A stretch of 64,000 bases of DNA from Fredinandcohnia aciditolerans (GCA_003640645.1 QGHH01000017.1:37278-101277); one strand, 5' to 3'. Shown: positions 1 to 9,388, counted from the first letter of the stretch. Notes: generated from the sequence alone by a model not told the origin. Made by a program: numbers and translations.

Positions 1-20
1 CTTTTAAATCCGAGCCTTTT

Positions 21-674
21 TTATGAGATAAACGGTACGTCTACGACATAAAATAAGATGCTAAAGAACATCGCGGCACTTCCCGCTAATACAAATAAAT
101 GCCAAATTGCATGGTTAAATGGCAGCTTTCTCCAAACATAAAAGACAGCTCCAACTGTGTAGAGGATTCCACCAGTTAATAGCAACATAAAGCCATTAAA
201 CCCGATGCTTTCATATAAAGGCTTAATGCCAACTATGATTAACCACCCCATCAGAACATAAAAAACCGTTGAGAGAATCATAAACTTTTCAACGAAGAAG
301 ACTTTAAACACAACTCCAACAATCGCTAGTCCCCATACAATTCCGAAAAGAGTCCAGCCTAACCAGCCTCCTATTGAAACGAGAACGAAGGGAGTATATG
401 TTCCAGCAATTAATAAATAGATCGCTGAGTGATCTAGTATCGCGAACAGCTTTTTCACTTTCGGGTGTGTGATGCTGTGTAATAGCGTTGAAAATAAATA
501 CAGCAGTATCATGGATGCCCCGAAAATAGAGAAGCTAACAATATGCAAGACGTTTCCATATTTCACAGCAAATACGATTAACATCACGAGGGCAGGAATG
601 CTTAATAAAACTCCTATACCATGTGTGATGGCATTTGCAATTTCTTCTTTTAATGATTCTTGTCGAAATGTCAT
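21..674 (-). CDS. trhA: Hemolysin III / TrhA-family membrane protein
   Basis: Multi-helix membrane protein of the HlyIII/PAQR family (YplQ in B. subtilis), thought to act on membrane energetics or fluidity rather than as a true toxin. Seen: 217 residues, the normal family length, hydrophobic throughout, with NAITHGIG near the N-terminus, STLLHS in the second helix, DHSAIYLLIAGTYTPF in the middle and NHAIWHLF near the end. These His, Ser and Asp residues correspond to the metal-site residues of PAQR proteins. The ATG at 674 is preferred over the GTG nine bases upstream because GAGGTG lies 6 bases before it. Monocistronic, divergent from ilvA. Family call is secure; the physiological role is inferred. 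Confidence 0.88.
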   Translation of the reverse strand: MTFRQESLKEEIANAITHGIGVLLSIPALVMLIVFAVKYGNVLHIVSFSIFGASMILLYLFSTLLHSITHPKVKKLFAILDHSAIYLLIAGTYTPFVLVSIGGWLGWTLFGIVWGLAIVGVVFKVFFVEKFMILSTVFYVLMGWLIIVGIKPLYESIGFNGFMLLLTGGILYTVGAVFYVWRKLPFNHAIWHLFVLAGSAAMFFSILFYVVDVPFIS

Positions 675-856
675 ATTTATCACCTCTTGTTACATCTTTC
701 TCCAATCATACTGCTAATAAAATCAGAATACAAATGACATTCGTAATATATCCCCCCGCTAAAATAGAAAAAAATTTCATAAAAATGAATGGTAGCGATT
801 TCATTTCGAAAAGTAATACAATATTTAGAAAATTTTACTCCAGATAGGCTAATTCA

Positions 857-865
857 TGTTATAAT
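857..865 (+). promoter_or_regulatory. Extended -10 promoter for ilvA
   Basis: TG-T-TATAAT at 857-865 is an extended -10 element about 70 bases before the ilvA start. No good -35 is seen at 17 bases, which fits an extended -10 promoter. No T-box or attenuator is visible in the short leader. Confidence 0.55.
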
Positions 866-934
866 GAACAAATTAAATCATTGCTGTACAGTGTTGTTGT
901 AGAAATAAGCGAAGCGAAAGGGGATATGGGACTC

Positions 935-2206
935 ATGGCACAAGAGGTAAAACAAAAACTAGATGGGATCCATGTAGAGGATATCATAAAAGCGAATCAA
1001 ACATTGAAGGATGTTATAATCCATACACCTTTACAAAGAAATGAATTACTATCTGAACGTTACGAATGTAACTTATTGATAAAAAGAGAAGATTTACAAA
1101 TTGTCCGTTCTTTTAAAATAAGGGGAGCCTATAACCGGATTAAAAATCTTTCGGAGCAGGATTTAAAAAATGGCGTTGTTTGTGCGAGTGCTGGAAACCA
1201 TGCACAAGGCGTGGCTTTTTCCTGCTTTGCTTTAAAAATTCAAGGTAAAATCTTTATGCCATCCACGACACCAAGACAGAAAGTTTCTCAAGTAGAGGCT
1301 TTTGGACGGGAATATGTAGAGATTATTTTAACAGGCGATACTTTCGACGACTCTTATGAAGAAGCTGTAGCATGTTGTGACAAAGAAAATCGTACATTTA
1401 TCCATCCATTTAATGATGCTGATGTTATGGCAGGTCAAGGAACAGTAGCGGTAGAAATTTTAAATGATTGTGCAGAACCAGTGGATTATGTATTTGCAGC
1501 GATTGGTGGGGGCGGACTTATTTCAGGAATTTCAACCTATATGAAGAGCATCTCCCCTGAAACAAAGATTATTGGTGTTGAGCCTGAAGGTGCAACAAGT
1601 ATGAAGACTTCAATTGCCAACGGGGCGGTTACTACATTGCCTAAAATTGATAAATTTGTTGATGGTGCAGCTGTTAAAACGGTTGGTGAAAAAACATTTG
1701 AAATCAGTAAAAAGCTTGTTGACGATATTATTCCTGTCCCTGAGGGAAAGGTATGTACAACTATTTTGGACCTATACAATGAAAATGCCATCGTCGCTGA
1801 ACCAGCAGGGGCATTATCAATTGCAGCACTTGATATGTACAAGGAGCAGATTAAAGGAAAAACAGTCGTCTGTGTACTAAGTGGTGGTAACAATGATATC
1901 AGCAGAATGCAGGAAATAAAAGAACGTTCAATGCTCTATGAAGGCCTACAATGCTATTTTATTGTGAATTTTCCACAAAGAGCAGGTGCATTGCGGGAGT
2001 TCTTACTTGATGTACTTGGACCAACAGATGATATTACTCGTTTTGAATACACAAAGAAAAATAACAAAGATAATGGGCCTGCATTAGTAGGGATTGAATT
2101 AAAAGCGAAGGATGACTACCAAGCATTAGTAAACCGAATGGAGAAAAAAGGGTTCCCATTCCGCGAGTTAAATAAAGAAAATACATTATTTAATTTGTTG
2201 ATTTAA
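935..2206 (+). CDS. ilvA: Threonine ammonia-lyase (threonine deaminase)
   Basis: PLP enzyme converting threonine to 2-oxobutanoate and ammonia, the first committed step of isoleucine synthesis in the cytosol. Seen: the PLP lysine motif SFKIRGAYNRI, SAGNHAQGVA, the glycine-rich phosphate loop GGGGLISG, and SGGNND near the end of the catalytic domain. The C-terminal part (FPQRAGALREF onward) is one ACT-like regulatory domain, as in the short Bacillus form of about 422 residues; this one has 423. The ATG at 935 follows AAAGGGG by 11 bases. The open frame runs up to a TTG at 881, but that lies just after the promoter. The downstream neighbour is a DUF2535 gene, as in B. subtilis. Confidence 0.95.
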   Translation: MAQEVKQKLDGIHVEDIIKANQTLKDVIIHTPLQRNELLSERYECNLLIKREDLQIVRSFKIRGAYNRIKNLSEQDLKNGVVCASAGNHAQGVAFSCFALKIQGKIFMPSTTPRQKVSQVEAFGREYVEIILTGDTFDDSYEEAVACCDKENRTFIHPFNDADVMAGQGTVAVEILNDCAEPVDYVFAAIGGGGLISGISTYMKSISPETKIIGVEPEGATSMKTSIANGAVTTLPKIDKFVDGAAVKTVGEKTFEISKKLVDDIIPVPEGKVCTTILDLYNENAIVAEPAGALSIAALDMYKEQIKGKTVVCVLSGGNNDISRMQEIKERSMLYEGLQCYFIVNFPQRAGALREFLLDVLGPTDDITRFEYTKKNNKDNGPALVGIELKAKDDYQALVNRMEKKGFPFRELNKENTLFNLLI

Positions 2207-2291
2207 ATTCAATAATTCTACATTTTTAGACAAAGACGTAATGCTTGTTTTCATGTATAATATAAGAAACGGGTGAAAAAGGACTGATAGT

Positions 2292-2543
2292 TTGCTATTC
2301 AAAAGCCTAGAGTTCAAAAATAGTTATGGACATAAGGTAAAAGTAATTGAAATTCCAGTATTAGAGGAAGGCAACACATATCGCTTTATGCTCGATTTTC
2401 GTTTGCAAGCATATTTGTCGAAAATTATGACGAAATCAAGTCCAGGTCAAATCTATTCGTTTCGAGAATATTTGAAGACAGTGCTAAAATGGACTGATTA
2501 TGAACGGATTTTCAAACTAGATATTTTAAAACATAATGCATAG
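2292..2543 (+). CDS. DUF2535 family small protein (YpmP-like)
   Basis: Small cytosolic protein of 83 residues and unknown function. The sequence begins LFKSLEFKNSYGHKVKVIEI and ends with a basic and aromatic helix region. I recognise it as the YpmP/DUF2535 type partly from its position directly after ilvA. The start is a TTG preceded by AAAAAGGA with an 8-base spacer. A TATAAT at 2256-2261 could be its own -10. It is followed by a strong terminator, so it is either a single gene or the end of the ilvA transcript. No catalytic motif is visible. Confidence 0.72.
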   Translation: MLFKSLEFKNSYGHKVKVIEIPVLEEGNTYRFMLDFRLQAYLSKIMTKSSPGQIYSFREYLKTVLKWTDYERIFKLDILKHNA

Positions 2544-2552
2544 TTTTAGAAT

Positions 2553-2589
2553 GAGCTGATTTTAAAACATTAAAATCAGCTCTTTTTTT
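2553..2589 (+). terminator. Intrinsic terminator after the DUF2535 gene
   Basis: Perfect 13-base stem (GAGCTGATTTTAA with TTAAAATCAGCTC), loop AACA or similar, followed by seven T. Confidence 0.9.
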
Positions 2590-2679
2590 CTGGTTAGGTA
2601 TAAATTGTAAGCAAGCCCCCCGTTATAAATTGGATAAACTATTTTTATAATAGCTGTACCAGACGTAGGAAGTGAACGT

Positions 2680-3522
2680 ATGACAAAAGTAAAAATCGTA
2701 ACAGATTCTACAGCAGATTTATCAGAGGATCTAGTAAAAGAACTAGGAATCGAAGTTGTTCCCTTATCAATCACGATTGATGGAGAAACGTTTTTAGACA
2801 AGGTAGACATTACTCAACAAGAATTTTTAGCGAGAATGAAGCAATCTGTCGAATTGCCAAAGAGCTCTCAGCCAGCAGTTGGGCATTTCGTCGAGCTTTA
2901 TGATCAGTTAGGAAGTGATGGCAGCGAAATTATCTCCATTCACATGACAGGTGGGATGAGTGGTACAGTTACATCTGCTGAGAATGCTGCTAATATAAGT
3001 GAATCGAGTGTAACCGTAATAGATTCAATGTACATTTCAAGGGCTTTAGCATTTCAAGTTATCGAAGCTGCAAAAATGGCAAAAGCGGGACAAACGAAAG
3101 AGCTAATCGTGAAACGAATCAATGAAATTAGGGAAAACTCAACTTTGTTTGTAACCGTTGATACTTTAGAAAACCTTGTAAAAGGCGGGCGGATTGGAAA
3201 AGGCAAGGCATTTATTGGTTCTTTACTGAACATTAAACCAATTGCTTCTTTACAGGACGGCGTCTATACTCCAGTTTCAAAGGTAAGAAGCCATGCACAA
3301 ATCGTGAAATACTTAAGCAAAAAATTCGCTGAAGATGTAAGTAATAAAACGATAAAAGGTGTAGCGATTGCTCAAGTTGATGCAATAGAACTTGCGGCAA
3401 ATTTAAAAGAGGCCATCAAAAAACTAACCGGATATGAAAAGGTTGATATCGTTGAAACTACTCCAGTGATCAGCACCCACACTGGCCCAGGTGCAATTGG
3501 ATTTATGTATTACGCGGAATAG
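2680..3522 (+). CDS. DegV family fatty-acid-binding protein
   Basis: DegV/FakB-type protein that binds a fatty acid and can present it to the FakA kinase for phospholipid synthesis. Seen: 280 residues, N-terminal VKIVTDSTADL, the serine-rich loop SSQPAVG, HMTGGMSGT, the DSMYIS turn, TLENLVKGGRIGK and a C-terminal HTGPGAIG, all standard DegV marks in the usual order. The start follows AGGAAGTGA by a short spacer. It sits between two strong terminators, so it is a single-gene unit. The specific lipid cannot be read from the sequence. FakA is not in this window. Confidence 0.92.
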   Translation: MTKVKIVTDSTADLSEDLVKELGIEVVPLSITIDGETFLDKVDITQQEFLARMKQSVELPKSSQPAVGHFVELYDQLGSDGSEIISIHMTGGMSGTVTSAENAANISESSVTVIDSMYISRALAFQVIEAAKMAKAGQTKELIVKRINEIRENSTLFVTVDTLENLVKGGRIGKGKAFIGSLLNIKPIASLQDGVYTPVSKVRSHAQIVKYLSKKFAEDVSNKTIKGVAIAQVDAIELAANLKEAIKKLTGYEKVDIVETTPVISTHTGPGAIGFMYYAE

Positions 3523-3531
3523 GACAAAAAG

Positions 3532-3557
3532 GACGTGTGATTTCACACGTCTTTTTT
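3532..3557. terminator. Bidirectional terminator between degV and the PCYCGC gene
   Basis: GACGTGTGA-TT-TCACACGTC stem with six T on the plus side and a run of A upstream that serves the minus-strand gene. Confidence 0.85.
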
Positions 3558-4035
3558 AGATTTCAGGCTGTGGAGTTGGTGTTGGGTTCGCATAGCCTTC
3601 TTTATAGGTTTCATCGATCATAGCTCGTATTTCACTTGGTGATTTCCCGTTTGAATATTCAAGTACGGCTGTAGCTGCGATTTCTAGGCAAACGTTACAT
3701 TTTGTACCGTGATCATCCCATACAACTGCGTCGCCTTTATTCTCATGGATAAAGCAATCGTAATTATCTCGATGTCCAACAGAATCAGCACAGCCACAAT
3801 AGCAAGGCATTGATTCAAGTAAATCTTTGTGCATTGCTGCAGCTTTATATATTGTTACTAGTTCCTCTGACTTGTCATCTAAAAAGGAGGGCATCACATC
3901 AATTGAGGCTGTTTCCTCACGTATATCTCCGATTACATGGTCTTCACCTTGGGACTCATGACTTTCTCCATTTTGGGAGCAACCAACCATACCAAACACG
4001 AGGACGAGCGTGAGAAGGACAGATAATTTTTTCAT
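3556..4035 (-). CDS. PCYCGC-motif lipoprotein
   Basis: Predicted membrane-anchored lipoprotein of the PCYCGC family, 159 residues. Seen: a short signal peptide with the lipobox GMVGC (Cys at about residue 19), a polar acidic linker, then MPCYCGCADSVGHRDNYDCF, and a later CNVCLEIA pair. Seven cysteines and several His suggest metal or heme binding, but no reaction is established for this family. The ATG at 4035 is chosen because GGAAAGG lies 9 bases before it and the signal peptide starts there; the frame extends six codons further upstream. The SCO copper-chaperone lipoprotein 6.8 kb away is a possible functional relative (inference). Confidence 0.82.
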   Translation of the reverse strand: MKKLSVLLTLVLVFGMVGCSQNGESHESQGEDHVIGDIREETASIDVMPSFLDDKSEELVTIYKAAAMHKDLLESMPCYCGCADSVGHRDNYDCFIHENKGDAVVWDDHGTKCNVCLEIAATAVLEYSNGKSPSEIRAMIDETYKEGYANPTPTPQPEI

Positions 4036-4135
4036 TTCAAACAACCTTTCCAATGTTTATGTATGCCTATTTTAACATAATCCATGTCCCTAAAATATCT
4101 GTTCACCGTTTTGTCATATACCAAATGCAAAAGGC

Positions 4136-4300
4136 GCCCAAATTCCAGTTAAGTGCAGGCAAGTCCCATGCCTATCACTGCAAGCCTAGCCGTCCTGGAA
4201 TGGGCGACAAGCACAAGAAAAGTGCTGAAAGATAGGCGTTTTTGCCTTCAGAAGCGAATGACTTGTGACCCCGAGCCGAGAGGGTGTGGAGCTTGGCAAA
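4136..4300. repeat. Structured intergenic element, possible repeat or RNA
   Basis: Non-coding stretch with nested inverted repeats: GCCCA and TTCCAG (4136-4148) pair with CTGGAA and TGGGC (4195-4205). Inside, TGCAGGCA pairs with TGCC and CTGCA. A second hairpin AGCAC/GTGCT lies at about 4210-4225. The GC content is clearly higher than the flanks. The 3' part (AAGCGAATGACTTGTGACC) looks to me like a dispersed Bacillaceae intergenic repeat, from memory and unverified. Short open frames across it have no ribosome binding sites and are ignored. Confidence 0.45.
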
Positions 4301-4305
4301 GAAAA

Positions 4306-4329
4306 AAGGATATCGATATCGATATCCTT
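4306..4329 (-). terminator. Palindromic terminator of the small gene/MFS operon
   Basis: Perfect 24-base palindrome AAGGATATCGAT/ATCGATATCCTT followed on the minus strand by a T run. It overlaps the stop codon of the gene at 4328. Confidence 0.75.
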
Positions 4330-4615
4330 ACTTATCTTCAGATTCTTCATCTGATAAGTCTAATTTTTCTCCACCAATCGAGATATAAGAGAAAATATCT
4401 AAATCTGGCTTAGCTTTTGCCATACCTTGAATGTACGGTGTGATCGTGTCTTTAAAATCTTTACTTACACCCAATTCCTCACAGTGTCCATAGACATACA
4501 TTTTTTTATCGTCAAAGAAAAACGAGATATAGCCAAGTGCTTTTTTTTCTTGATTGACTATGTTTAGTATTTGACATTCTTCTTTGATAACCTCTGGAGA
4601 AACAAAAATTTGCAA
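4328..4615 (-). CDS. Small protein of unknown function downstream of an MFS exporter
   Basis: I do not recognise this 95-residue protein. It starts QIFVSPEVIKEECQIL, has a central beta-rich stretch (ALGYISFFFDDKKMYVYGHCEE) and an acidic C-terminus (SDEESEDK). No signal peptide or membrane segment. The TTG start at 4615 is supported by AGGAGAGG seven bases upstream. It lies 23 bases after the MFS gene on the same strand and ends in the palindromic terminator, so the two are probably co-transcribed. It may be an accessory of the transporter, but nothing in the sequence shows how. Confidence 0.68.
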   Translation of the reverse strand: MQIFVSPEVIKEECQILNIVNQEKKALGYISFFFDDKKMYVYGHCEELGVSKDFKDTITPYIQGMAKAKPDLDIFSYISIGGEKLDLSDEESEDK

Positions 4616-4638
4616 AGGTCAACCTCTCCTTTATCATA

Positions 4639-5886
4639 TTAGGTAAACTGAAGTTTTTTGAACAGGGAATCATTTGTTTCTTTTTTAGGATTTTTCTTTT
4701 TAACATGAATTAGGAGCATACATAAAAGCCCAACTACAAGTGTTAAAGATGCAGTTGTTAAAAACATTCCGGCTCTTGACCAACTCATTAACCATCCGTA
4801 TATAGGTGGACCAATGGCCACTCCTAAGAACCGAACAGAACCATAAAGTGAAGTAACAAATCCTCGCTTTTCGGATGAAACAGATCCCGTTATGAAGCTG
4901 TTTATACAAGGTAATACAAGCCCAGTTCCGATACTGCTGATTGCCAAAACGGCAATAAACGGTATTAAGCTCTCAAAAAAGACTAATAACGCAAACGATA
5001 TAGTCATGAGGATAAGCCCAATGATGATAAGTTTCTTCATCAAAGGCATCTTTTTACCGATTTTACTACCTGTAATATACGATGTTGTTGTCATACATAA
5101 TAATGGAATTGCTAATATTGCTCCTTTAAGTACACCATCTGTATCATACGTTTTTTCTAATACATCTGATAAGTAAAAGAGAATCCCAAAAAGGGTGAAT
5201 AAGCATGTTGCTCCAGCTAAATATGCTGTGAATAACCATCTGCCTTCATGTTTAAACACTGAAAACAATCCGCGCACATACTTTTTTAGTGGGGGTGGTT
5301 CTTTCTTGTGCTTTTTCTCTTTAACAAAAAATATCGTGAGAAGAACGGAAATTAAGCAAAAAATTGGGAATGCAAAAAAGGCAGCATACCAAAATAATAA
5401 CGCTAGAAAGGAACCGATAATTGGTGATATTACCTTCCCAAAGCCATTTGATGCCTCCACGAGTCCTAATACTCGGCTTTGTTTTCCCCCTTTAAATAAA
5501 TCTCCAGTAAGCGCCATTGCGATAGGTGCTGTTCCTGCGGCACCGATACCCTGCATAAGCCTACCAGCCATGATCCAAAAATAAGGACTAGAAAACCATG
5601 CTGCTGCAGCACCAGCGAGCAATCCCCCTGTACCGTAAAGAATCAATGCTGGTATAATAACAGCTTTTCTTGAAAAACGATCCGAGAAATAACCGAGTAG
5701 TGGAATAGAGATCGCCGCTGCAACTGAAAATGTTGTGATTACAAGACTCACCTGAAATTGGCTGATATCTAGCTCTTTTTGCATTTGTGGTAATACAGGA
5801 ATGAGCATCGAATTACCAAGTACCAGGATTAGTGGAATTGAACTAATCGCAACAATTGTCATTGCTGAATTTTTTTGATTTGACAA
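4639..5886 (-). CDS. MFS family efflux transporter
   Basis: Major facilitator superfamily drug/proton antiporter type, 415 residues and about 12 membrane helices. Seen: [19 protein letters not shown] in helix 1, the loop 2-3 motif [25 protein letters not shown] in helix 4 and motif-C-like [10 protein letters not shown] in helix 5. These place it among 12-helix multidrug or metabolite exporters; the substrate is not readable. The likely start is TTG at 5886, with AGAAGGAG about 10 bases upstream. The open frame continues 28 codons further, but those residues are basic and unlike the family N-terminus. First gene of a two-gene operon. Confidence 0.85.
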   Translation of the reverse strand: MSNQKNSAMTIVAISSIPLILVLGNSMLIPVLPQMQKELDISQFQVSLVITTFSVAAAISIPLLGYFSDRFSRKAVIIPALILYGTGGLLAGAAAAWFSSPYFWIMAGRLMQGIGAAGTAPIAMALTGDLFKGGKQSRVLGLVEASNGFGKVISPIIGSFLALLFWYAAFFAFPIFCLISVLLTIFFVKEKKHKKEPPPLKKYVRGLFSVFKHEGRWLFTAYLAGATCLFTLFGILFYLSDVLEKTYDTDGVLKGAILAIPLLCMTTTSYITGSKIGKKMPLMKKLIIIGLILMTISFALLVFFESLIPFIAVLAISSIGTGLVLPCINSFITGSVSSEKRGFVTSLYGSVRFLGVAIGPPIYGWLMSWSRAGMFLTTASLTLVVGLLCMLLIHVKKKNPKKETNDSLFKKLQFT

Positions 5887-6202
5887 GTTTTTGCATCTCC
5901 TTCTTTTACGGTATGTAAAAGGCTGGATGAACTTCATCCGTTTCCCTCTTGTCATTGTCGTTAAAATCAATTATTGCTTTACTAGTTTTTCAATATCTCA
6001 CGAAACCTATTCTGTAAGTAGTTTCCAAATGAACAGTGCCCAGAAAAGCCCAATCTATACACCCTTTACCTATTTTTGAATAACATATCAACTGTAAGAT
6101 GATGGGTATTTGTAATGAAAATAGAACAGAAGCCTATGAAAAATTGGGCAAATGTAGTGAGGATTTTTTATCCTTACGTTGGACTAAGGAGGAGTTATTC
6201 CT

Positions 6203-6970
6203 ATGGATTTTTTAGATGTTCCTTTACGAACACAGGGAGAACGTAGCTATGGACTTACCTCAATCGCTGATTTTGGTACTCCAATAGGTCAATTAGAGGC
6301 TTATCTACAGGATTATCATACGTATATCGATATCGCGAAAATTGGGATTGGCTCCGCTTATGTGACCCCGAACCTACAAGAAAAAATCAACCTCTATAAA
6401 AAAAACAATGTCATTCCTTATTGTGGCGGAACCCTTTTTGAAAAATGCTTTCTACAAGAGAAACTTGACGAATATGTACTAAGTTTACAAGAGCTAGGGA
6501 TTGAATGGATTGAGGTCTCAAATGGAACAATTGACATCCCACTTCATAAGAGAATTTCATTAATCAAAAAACTAAAGCAACATTTTAATGTAATCGCAGA
6601 GGTTGGTTCAAAAGATCAAGATAAAGAAATACCTTTATCTGAGTGGGAAAATGAGATTAATTTATTGCTGGCAACAGGTTGTAAATATGTTATTACTGAG
6701 GGGAGAGACTCAGGTACAGCAGGTATTTATAATCGCTCGGGCAATGTCAACATGGATCTAATTAATCAAATATCTCAAAATATTGACGTAAATAAGGTGA
6801 TATTTGAAGCCCCAACTCCCAAACACCAAATGTTTTTTATTAATCAGTTTGGAACAAATGTCAACCTCGGCAATGTAAAAATAAACGATGTACTCGTTTT
6901 AGAGGCACAAAGACTTGGACTACGAAGCGAAACATTTTTCCTGGGTGAAAAGACATGGAACTTACCTTAA
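6203..6970 (+). CDS. comA: Phosphosulfolactate synthase (ComA family)
   Basis: Catalyses Mg-dependent addition of sulfite to phosphoenolpyruvate, giving (2R)-phospho-3-sulfolactate. In methanogens this leads to coenzyme M; in Bacillus (YitD) it leads to sulfolactate, which accumulates in spores. Seen: 255 residues, TIM-barrel type, with DIAKIGIGSAYVTP, PYCGGTLFE, WIEVSNGTI, VIAEVGSKD, VITEGRDSGTAGI and FEAPTPKHQ followed by GTNVNLGNV, all family blocks in order. AAGGAGGAG lies 7 to 8 bases before the ATG. First gene of a five-gene operon whose other members make sulfite from sulfate. No clear sporulation sigma-factor promoter was found upstream. Confidence 0.93.
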   Translation: MDFLDVPLRTQGERSYGLTSIADFGTPIGQLEAYLQDYHTYIDIAKIGIGSAYVTPNLQEKINLYKKNNVIPYCGGTLFEKCFLQEKLDEYVLSLQELGIEWIEVSNGTIDIPLHKRISLIKKLKQHFNVIAEVGSKDQDKEIPLSEWENEINLLLATGCKYVITEGRDSGTAGIYNRSGNVNMDLINQISQNIDVNKVIFEAPTPKHQMFFINQFGTNVNLGNVKINDVLVLEAQRLGLRSETFFLGEKTWNLP

Positions 6971-7515
6971 TCAGGCATCTTCCAACTGAATGGAACGAAA
7001 AGGGAGTTCTCCAGGGTAGCAAGGATATTCCTATTATAGAGCTTACTGACGCTAACAAAAAGGCAATCGAAACCAATAAAAAATTGTTAAAACCAACATA
7101 CTCATTGATTTTAACAAGTGAATTATCTCGCACTCAACAAACAGCGAAGTGCTATGGATATGAGCGTTTTAAAATAGAGCCACTGTTAAATGAGCTTAAT
7201 TTTGGAGAATTTGAAGGGAAAGAAAAGAGGCTGCTCACCGAAACGTATAAAGATGAGTGGTTTACACGTCCAGGTGAAATCATGCTTGGGGAAAAGATTT
7301 CAAACTTGGAAAAAAGGGTGCACACATTTTTACACAAATACAAGGATTTTGAGTCGATTTTAGTATTTGGTCATGGTTCTTGGATACGGGCATGTGTATC
7401 CTGTCTTACATTCGGAGCTATCAATAACATGAACCAGCTAGAGATAAAAAACAATCAGTTGCTAACGATCAACGTGCGAGAGGAGGAACACAAGATTGAG
7501 CGTCATCACATATGA
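6955..7515 (+). CDS. Histidine phosphatase (phosphoglycerate mutase-like), candidate phosphosulfolactate phosphatase
   Basis: Branch-2-like histidine phosphatase of 186 residues. Seen: the catalytic LIRHLPTEWN at the N-terminus, LTSELSRTQQTA, the acid pair in LNFGEFEGKE and the second histidine in VFGHGSWIRA. Proteins of this family remove phosphate from small metabolites through a phosphohistidine. It overlaps the end of comA by 16 bases and the start of cysH by 20, so it is translationally coupled into the sulfolactate operon. ComB, the usual 2-phosphosulfolactate phosphatase, is absent here. I infer that this protein does that job; the sequence alone does not prove the substrate. Confidence 0.85.
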   Translation: MELTLIRHLPTEWNEKGVLQGSKDIPIIELTDANKKAIETNKKLLKPTYSLILTSELSRTQQTAKCYGYERFKIEPLLNELNFGEFEGKEKRLLTETYKDEWFTRPGEIMLGEKISNLEKRVHTFLHKYKDFESILVFGHGSWIRACVSCLTFGAINNMNQLEIKNNQLLTINVREEEHKIERHHI

Positions 7516-8203
7516 AAATTGGAGTGAGGAAAGGGTAAAGGATGTTGTCAACAGCAACAAAGATTATTATGACATTTTAAAATGGGCATATCGAACATAT
7601 GCAGCAGAAGACATCGTCTACGCATGTAGCTTTGGAGCAGAGGGTATTGTGCTCATTGATTTGATTGCTAAGGTCAATAAGGCTGCCAGAATTGTCTTTT
7701 TAGATACAGGACTTCACTTCAAAGAAACGTATGAACTCATTGATAAGATCAAAGAAAAGTATCCTACTCTAAATATTGAACTAAAAAAACCTGCCTTAAA
7801 CCTAGAAGAGCAGGCAAAAAAGCACGGGGATGAGCTATGGAAAACCAATCCTAATTTATGTTGTCAGATTCGAAAAATTGAACCTCTACATGAAGTTTTA
7901 ACATCTACCAAGGCTTGGATTTCGGGACTACGGAGAGAACAGGGGCCAACCCGCAAAAATACGGAATACCTAAACAAAGATGAAAAATTTAAGAACATTA
8001 AAATCTGTCCCCTTATTCATTGGACTTGGGACGATGTTTGGACATATATTAAGCTGAACAATCTCCCCTACAATGAGTTGCATGACAAAGATTATCCAAG
8101 TATTGGTTGTGCACCATGCACAAATCGAGTATTGAATGGAGATTTGCGTTCAGGAAGATGGGCCAATTCTGATAAAACAGAATGCGGTTTACATGTGAAA
8201 TAA
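7496..8203 (+). CDS. cysH: APS/PAPS reductase, iron-sulfur type
   Basis: Reduces adenylyl sulfate (or PAPS) to sulfite with thioredoxin. Seen: 235 residues, the PP-loop-like CSFGAEGIVLIDL, LDTGLHFKETYE, the two iron-sulfur cysteine pairs NLCCQIRKIEP and SIGCAPCTNR, ISGLRREQGPTR, and the C-terminal nucleophile motif ECGLH. Both cysteine pairs are present, which marks the [4Fe-4S] APS-reducing group. The start is TTG with AGGAGG nine bases upstream, inside the end of the phosphatase gene. The operon has no sulfite reductase, so the sulfite made here is likely passed to ComA rather than to cysteine (inference). Confidence 0.94.
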   Translation: MSVITYENWSEERVKDVVNSNKDYYDILKWAYRTYAAEDIVYACSFGAEGIVLIDLIAKVNKAARIVFLDTGLHFKETYELIDKIKEKYPTLNIELKKPALNLEEQAKKHGDELWKTNPNLCCQIRKIEPLHEVLTSTKAWISGLRREQGPTRKNTEYLNKDEKFKNIKICPLIHWTWDDVWTYIKLNNLPYNELHDKDYPSIGCAPCTNRVLNGDLRSGRWANSDKTECGLHVK

Positions 8204-8229
8204 CGAAATAGGTAATGGAGGTTTTTAAA

Positions 8230-9378
8230 GTGTCATTAAGTACGCCACATGGCGGTTCGCTGGTAAATCGTTTCAATCCAACTTTAAATGTTGAAGACAT
8301 TGATAAACAAATTGAACTGAGCAACATGGAGTTAAGTGATTTGGAATTAATAGCAGTTGGGGCATATAGTCCGCTTGAGGGGTTTATAGGTAAAGAAGAC
8401 TATGAATCGATTCTACACTCAATGAGACTTTCAAACGGTTTACCGTGGTCAATTCCTATCACTTTGGCGGTTGATAAGGCAACGGCAAAAAAGATCTCAA
8501 TCGGAGAAAAGGTTCAATTAGTACAAAATGGTAAGGCTTATGGGGTCATAGAAGTGTCTGAAAAGTATGTACCAAATAAAGAAGCAGAAGCCTTTAATGT
8601 GTATCGTACGACGGAAGATGCACATCCGGGGGTTAAACGATTGTATGAAAGACCAAGTGTGTATATTGCGGGTCCGATTCAAATGATAAAGCGTCCAAAA
8701 AAGGAAAGGTTTGAAACCTTTTACTTGGACCCCATCGAAACAAGAGCGGTGTTTGAGCATCTTGGTTGGAAGAAAGTAGTCGGATTTCAAACAAGAAATC
8801 CAGTCCACCGAGCACACGAGTATATTCAAAAATCTGCATTAGAAGTTGTAGATGGATTATTTTTAAATCCATTAGTCGGAGAAACGAAATCGGACGATAT
8901 TCCAAGTGATATTAGAATGGAAAGCTATATGGTTCTCCTAGAAAAATATTACCCAAAAAACAGAGTGTTCTTATCGGTATTTCCGGCTGCAATGCGTTAT
9001 GCTGGGCCTAGAGAAGCGATTTTTCATGCTTTAGTAAGGAAGAATTATGGTTGTACTCACTTTATAGTCGGTCGGGATCATGCAGGAGTGGGAAATTATT
9101 ACGGAACATATGATTCACAAACAATTTTTAGTCATTTTACAGAAGATGAACTAGGAATTTTGCCATTGTTTTTTGAGCATAGTTTTTTCTGTAGAAAATG
9201 TGGGAATATGGCGTCCGCAAAAACATGTCCTCATAGTAAAGAAGACCATGTTATATTATCGGGCACAAAGGTACGTGAAATGCTAAAAGCGGGTAAAAAA
9301 CCACCAAAGGAATTTAGTAGACCAGAAGTAGTTGAAGTCCTCATTAGAGGAATGGCAGAACAATACACAAAGATATAA
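8230..9378 (+). CDS. sat: Sulfate adenylyltransferase (ATP sulfurylase)
   Basis: Activates sulfate with ATP to form APS. Seen: 382 residues, the single-domain bacterial form, with [13 protein letters not shown], the nucleotide-binding [33 protein letters not shown] and a C-terminal cysteine cluster in [17 protein letters not shown]. The GTG at 8230 is chosen because GGAGG lies 8 to 9 bases before it and the protein then begins SLSTPHGG, as in homologues. The ATG at 8215 lacks a ribosome binding site. Lies 26 bases after cysH and 10 before cysC in the sulfolactate operon. Confidence 0.95.
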   Translation: MSLSTPHGGSLVNRFNPTLNVEDIDKQIELSNMELSDLELIAVGAYSPLEGFIGKEDYESILHSMRLSNGLPWSIPITLAVDKATAKKISIGEKVQLVQNGKAYGVIEVSEKYVPNKEAEAFNVYRTTEDAHPGVKRLYERPSVYIAGPIQMIKRPKKERFETFYLDPIETRAVFEHLGWKKVVGFQTRNPVHRAHEYIQKSALEVVDGLFLNPLVGETKSDDIPSDIRMESYMVLLEKYYPKNRVFLSVFPAAMRYAGPREAIFHALVRKNYGCTHFIVGRDHAGVGNYYGTYDSQTIFSHFTEDELGILPLFFEHSFFCRKCGNMASAKTCPHSKEDHVILSGTKVREMLKAGKKPPKEFSRPEVVEVLIRGMAEQYTKI

Positions 9379-9388
9379 GGTGGGAAAT

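Noticed and set aside
684-934. T-box leader before ilvA
   Set aside because: No T-box motif, specifier stem or terminator in the short leader; only an extended -10 promoter is seen.
4053-4413. Plus-strand frames across the structured element and the small gene
   Set aside because: No ribosome binding sites; they lie over stem-forming DNA and antisense to a better-supported gene.
4892-5584. Plus-strand frames inside the MFS gene, and many similar shadow frames elsewhere
   Set aside because: They are antisense to clear transporter sequence and have no family features or start signals.
6100-6202. Sporulation sigma-factor promoter before comA
   Set aside because: Searched by eye for sigma-E, -G and -K patterns; no convincing match, although sulfolactate synthesis would suggest one.
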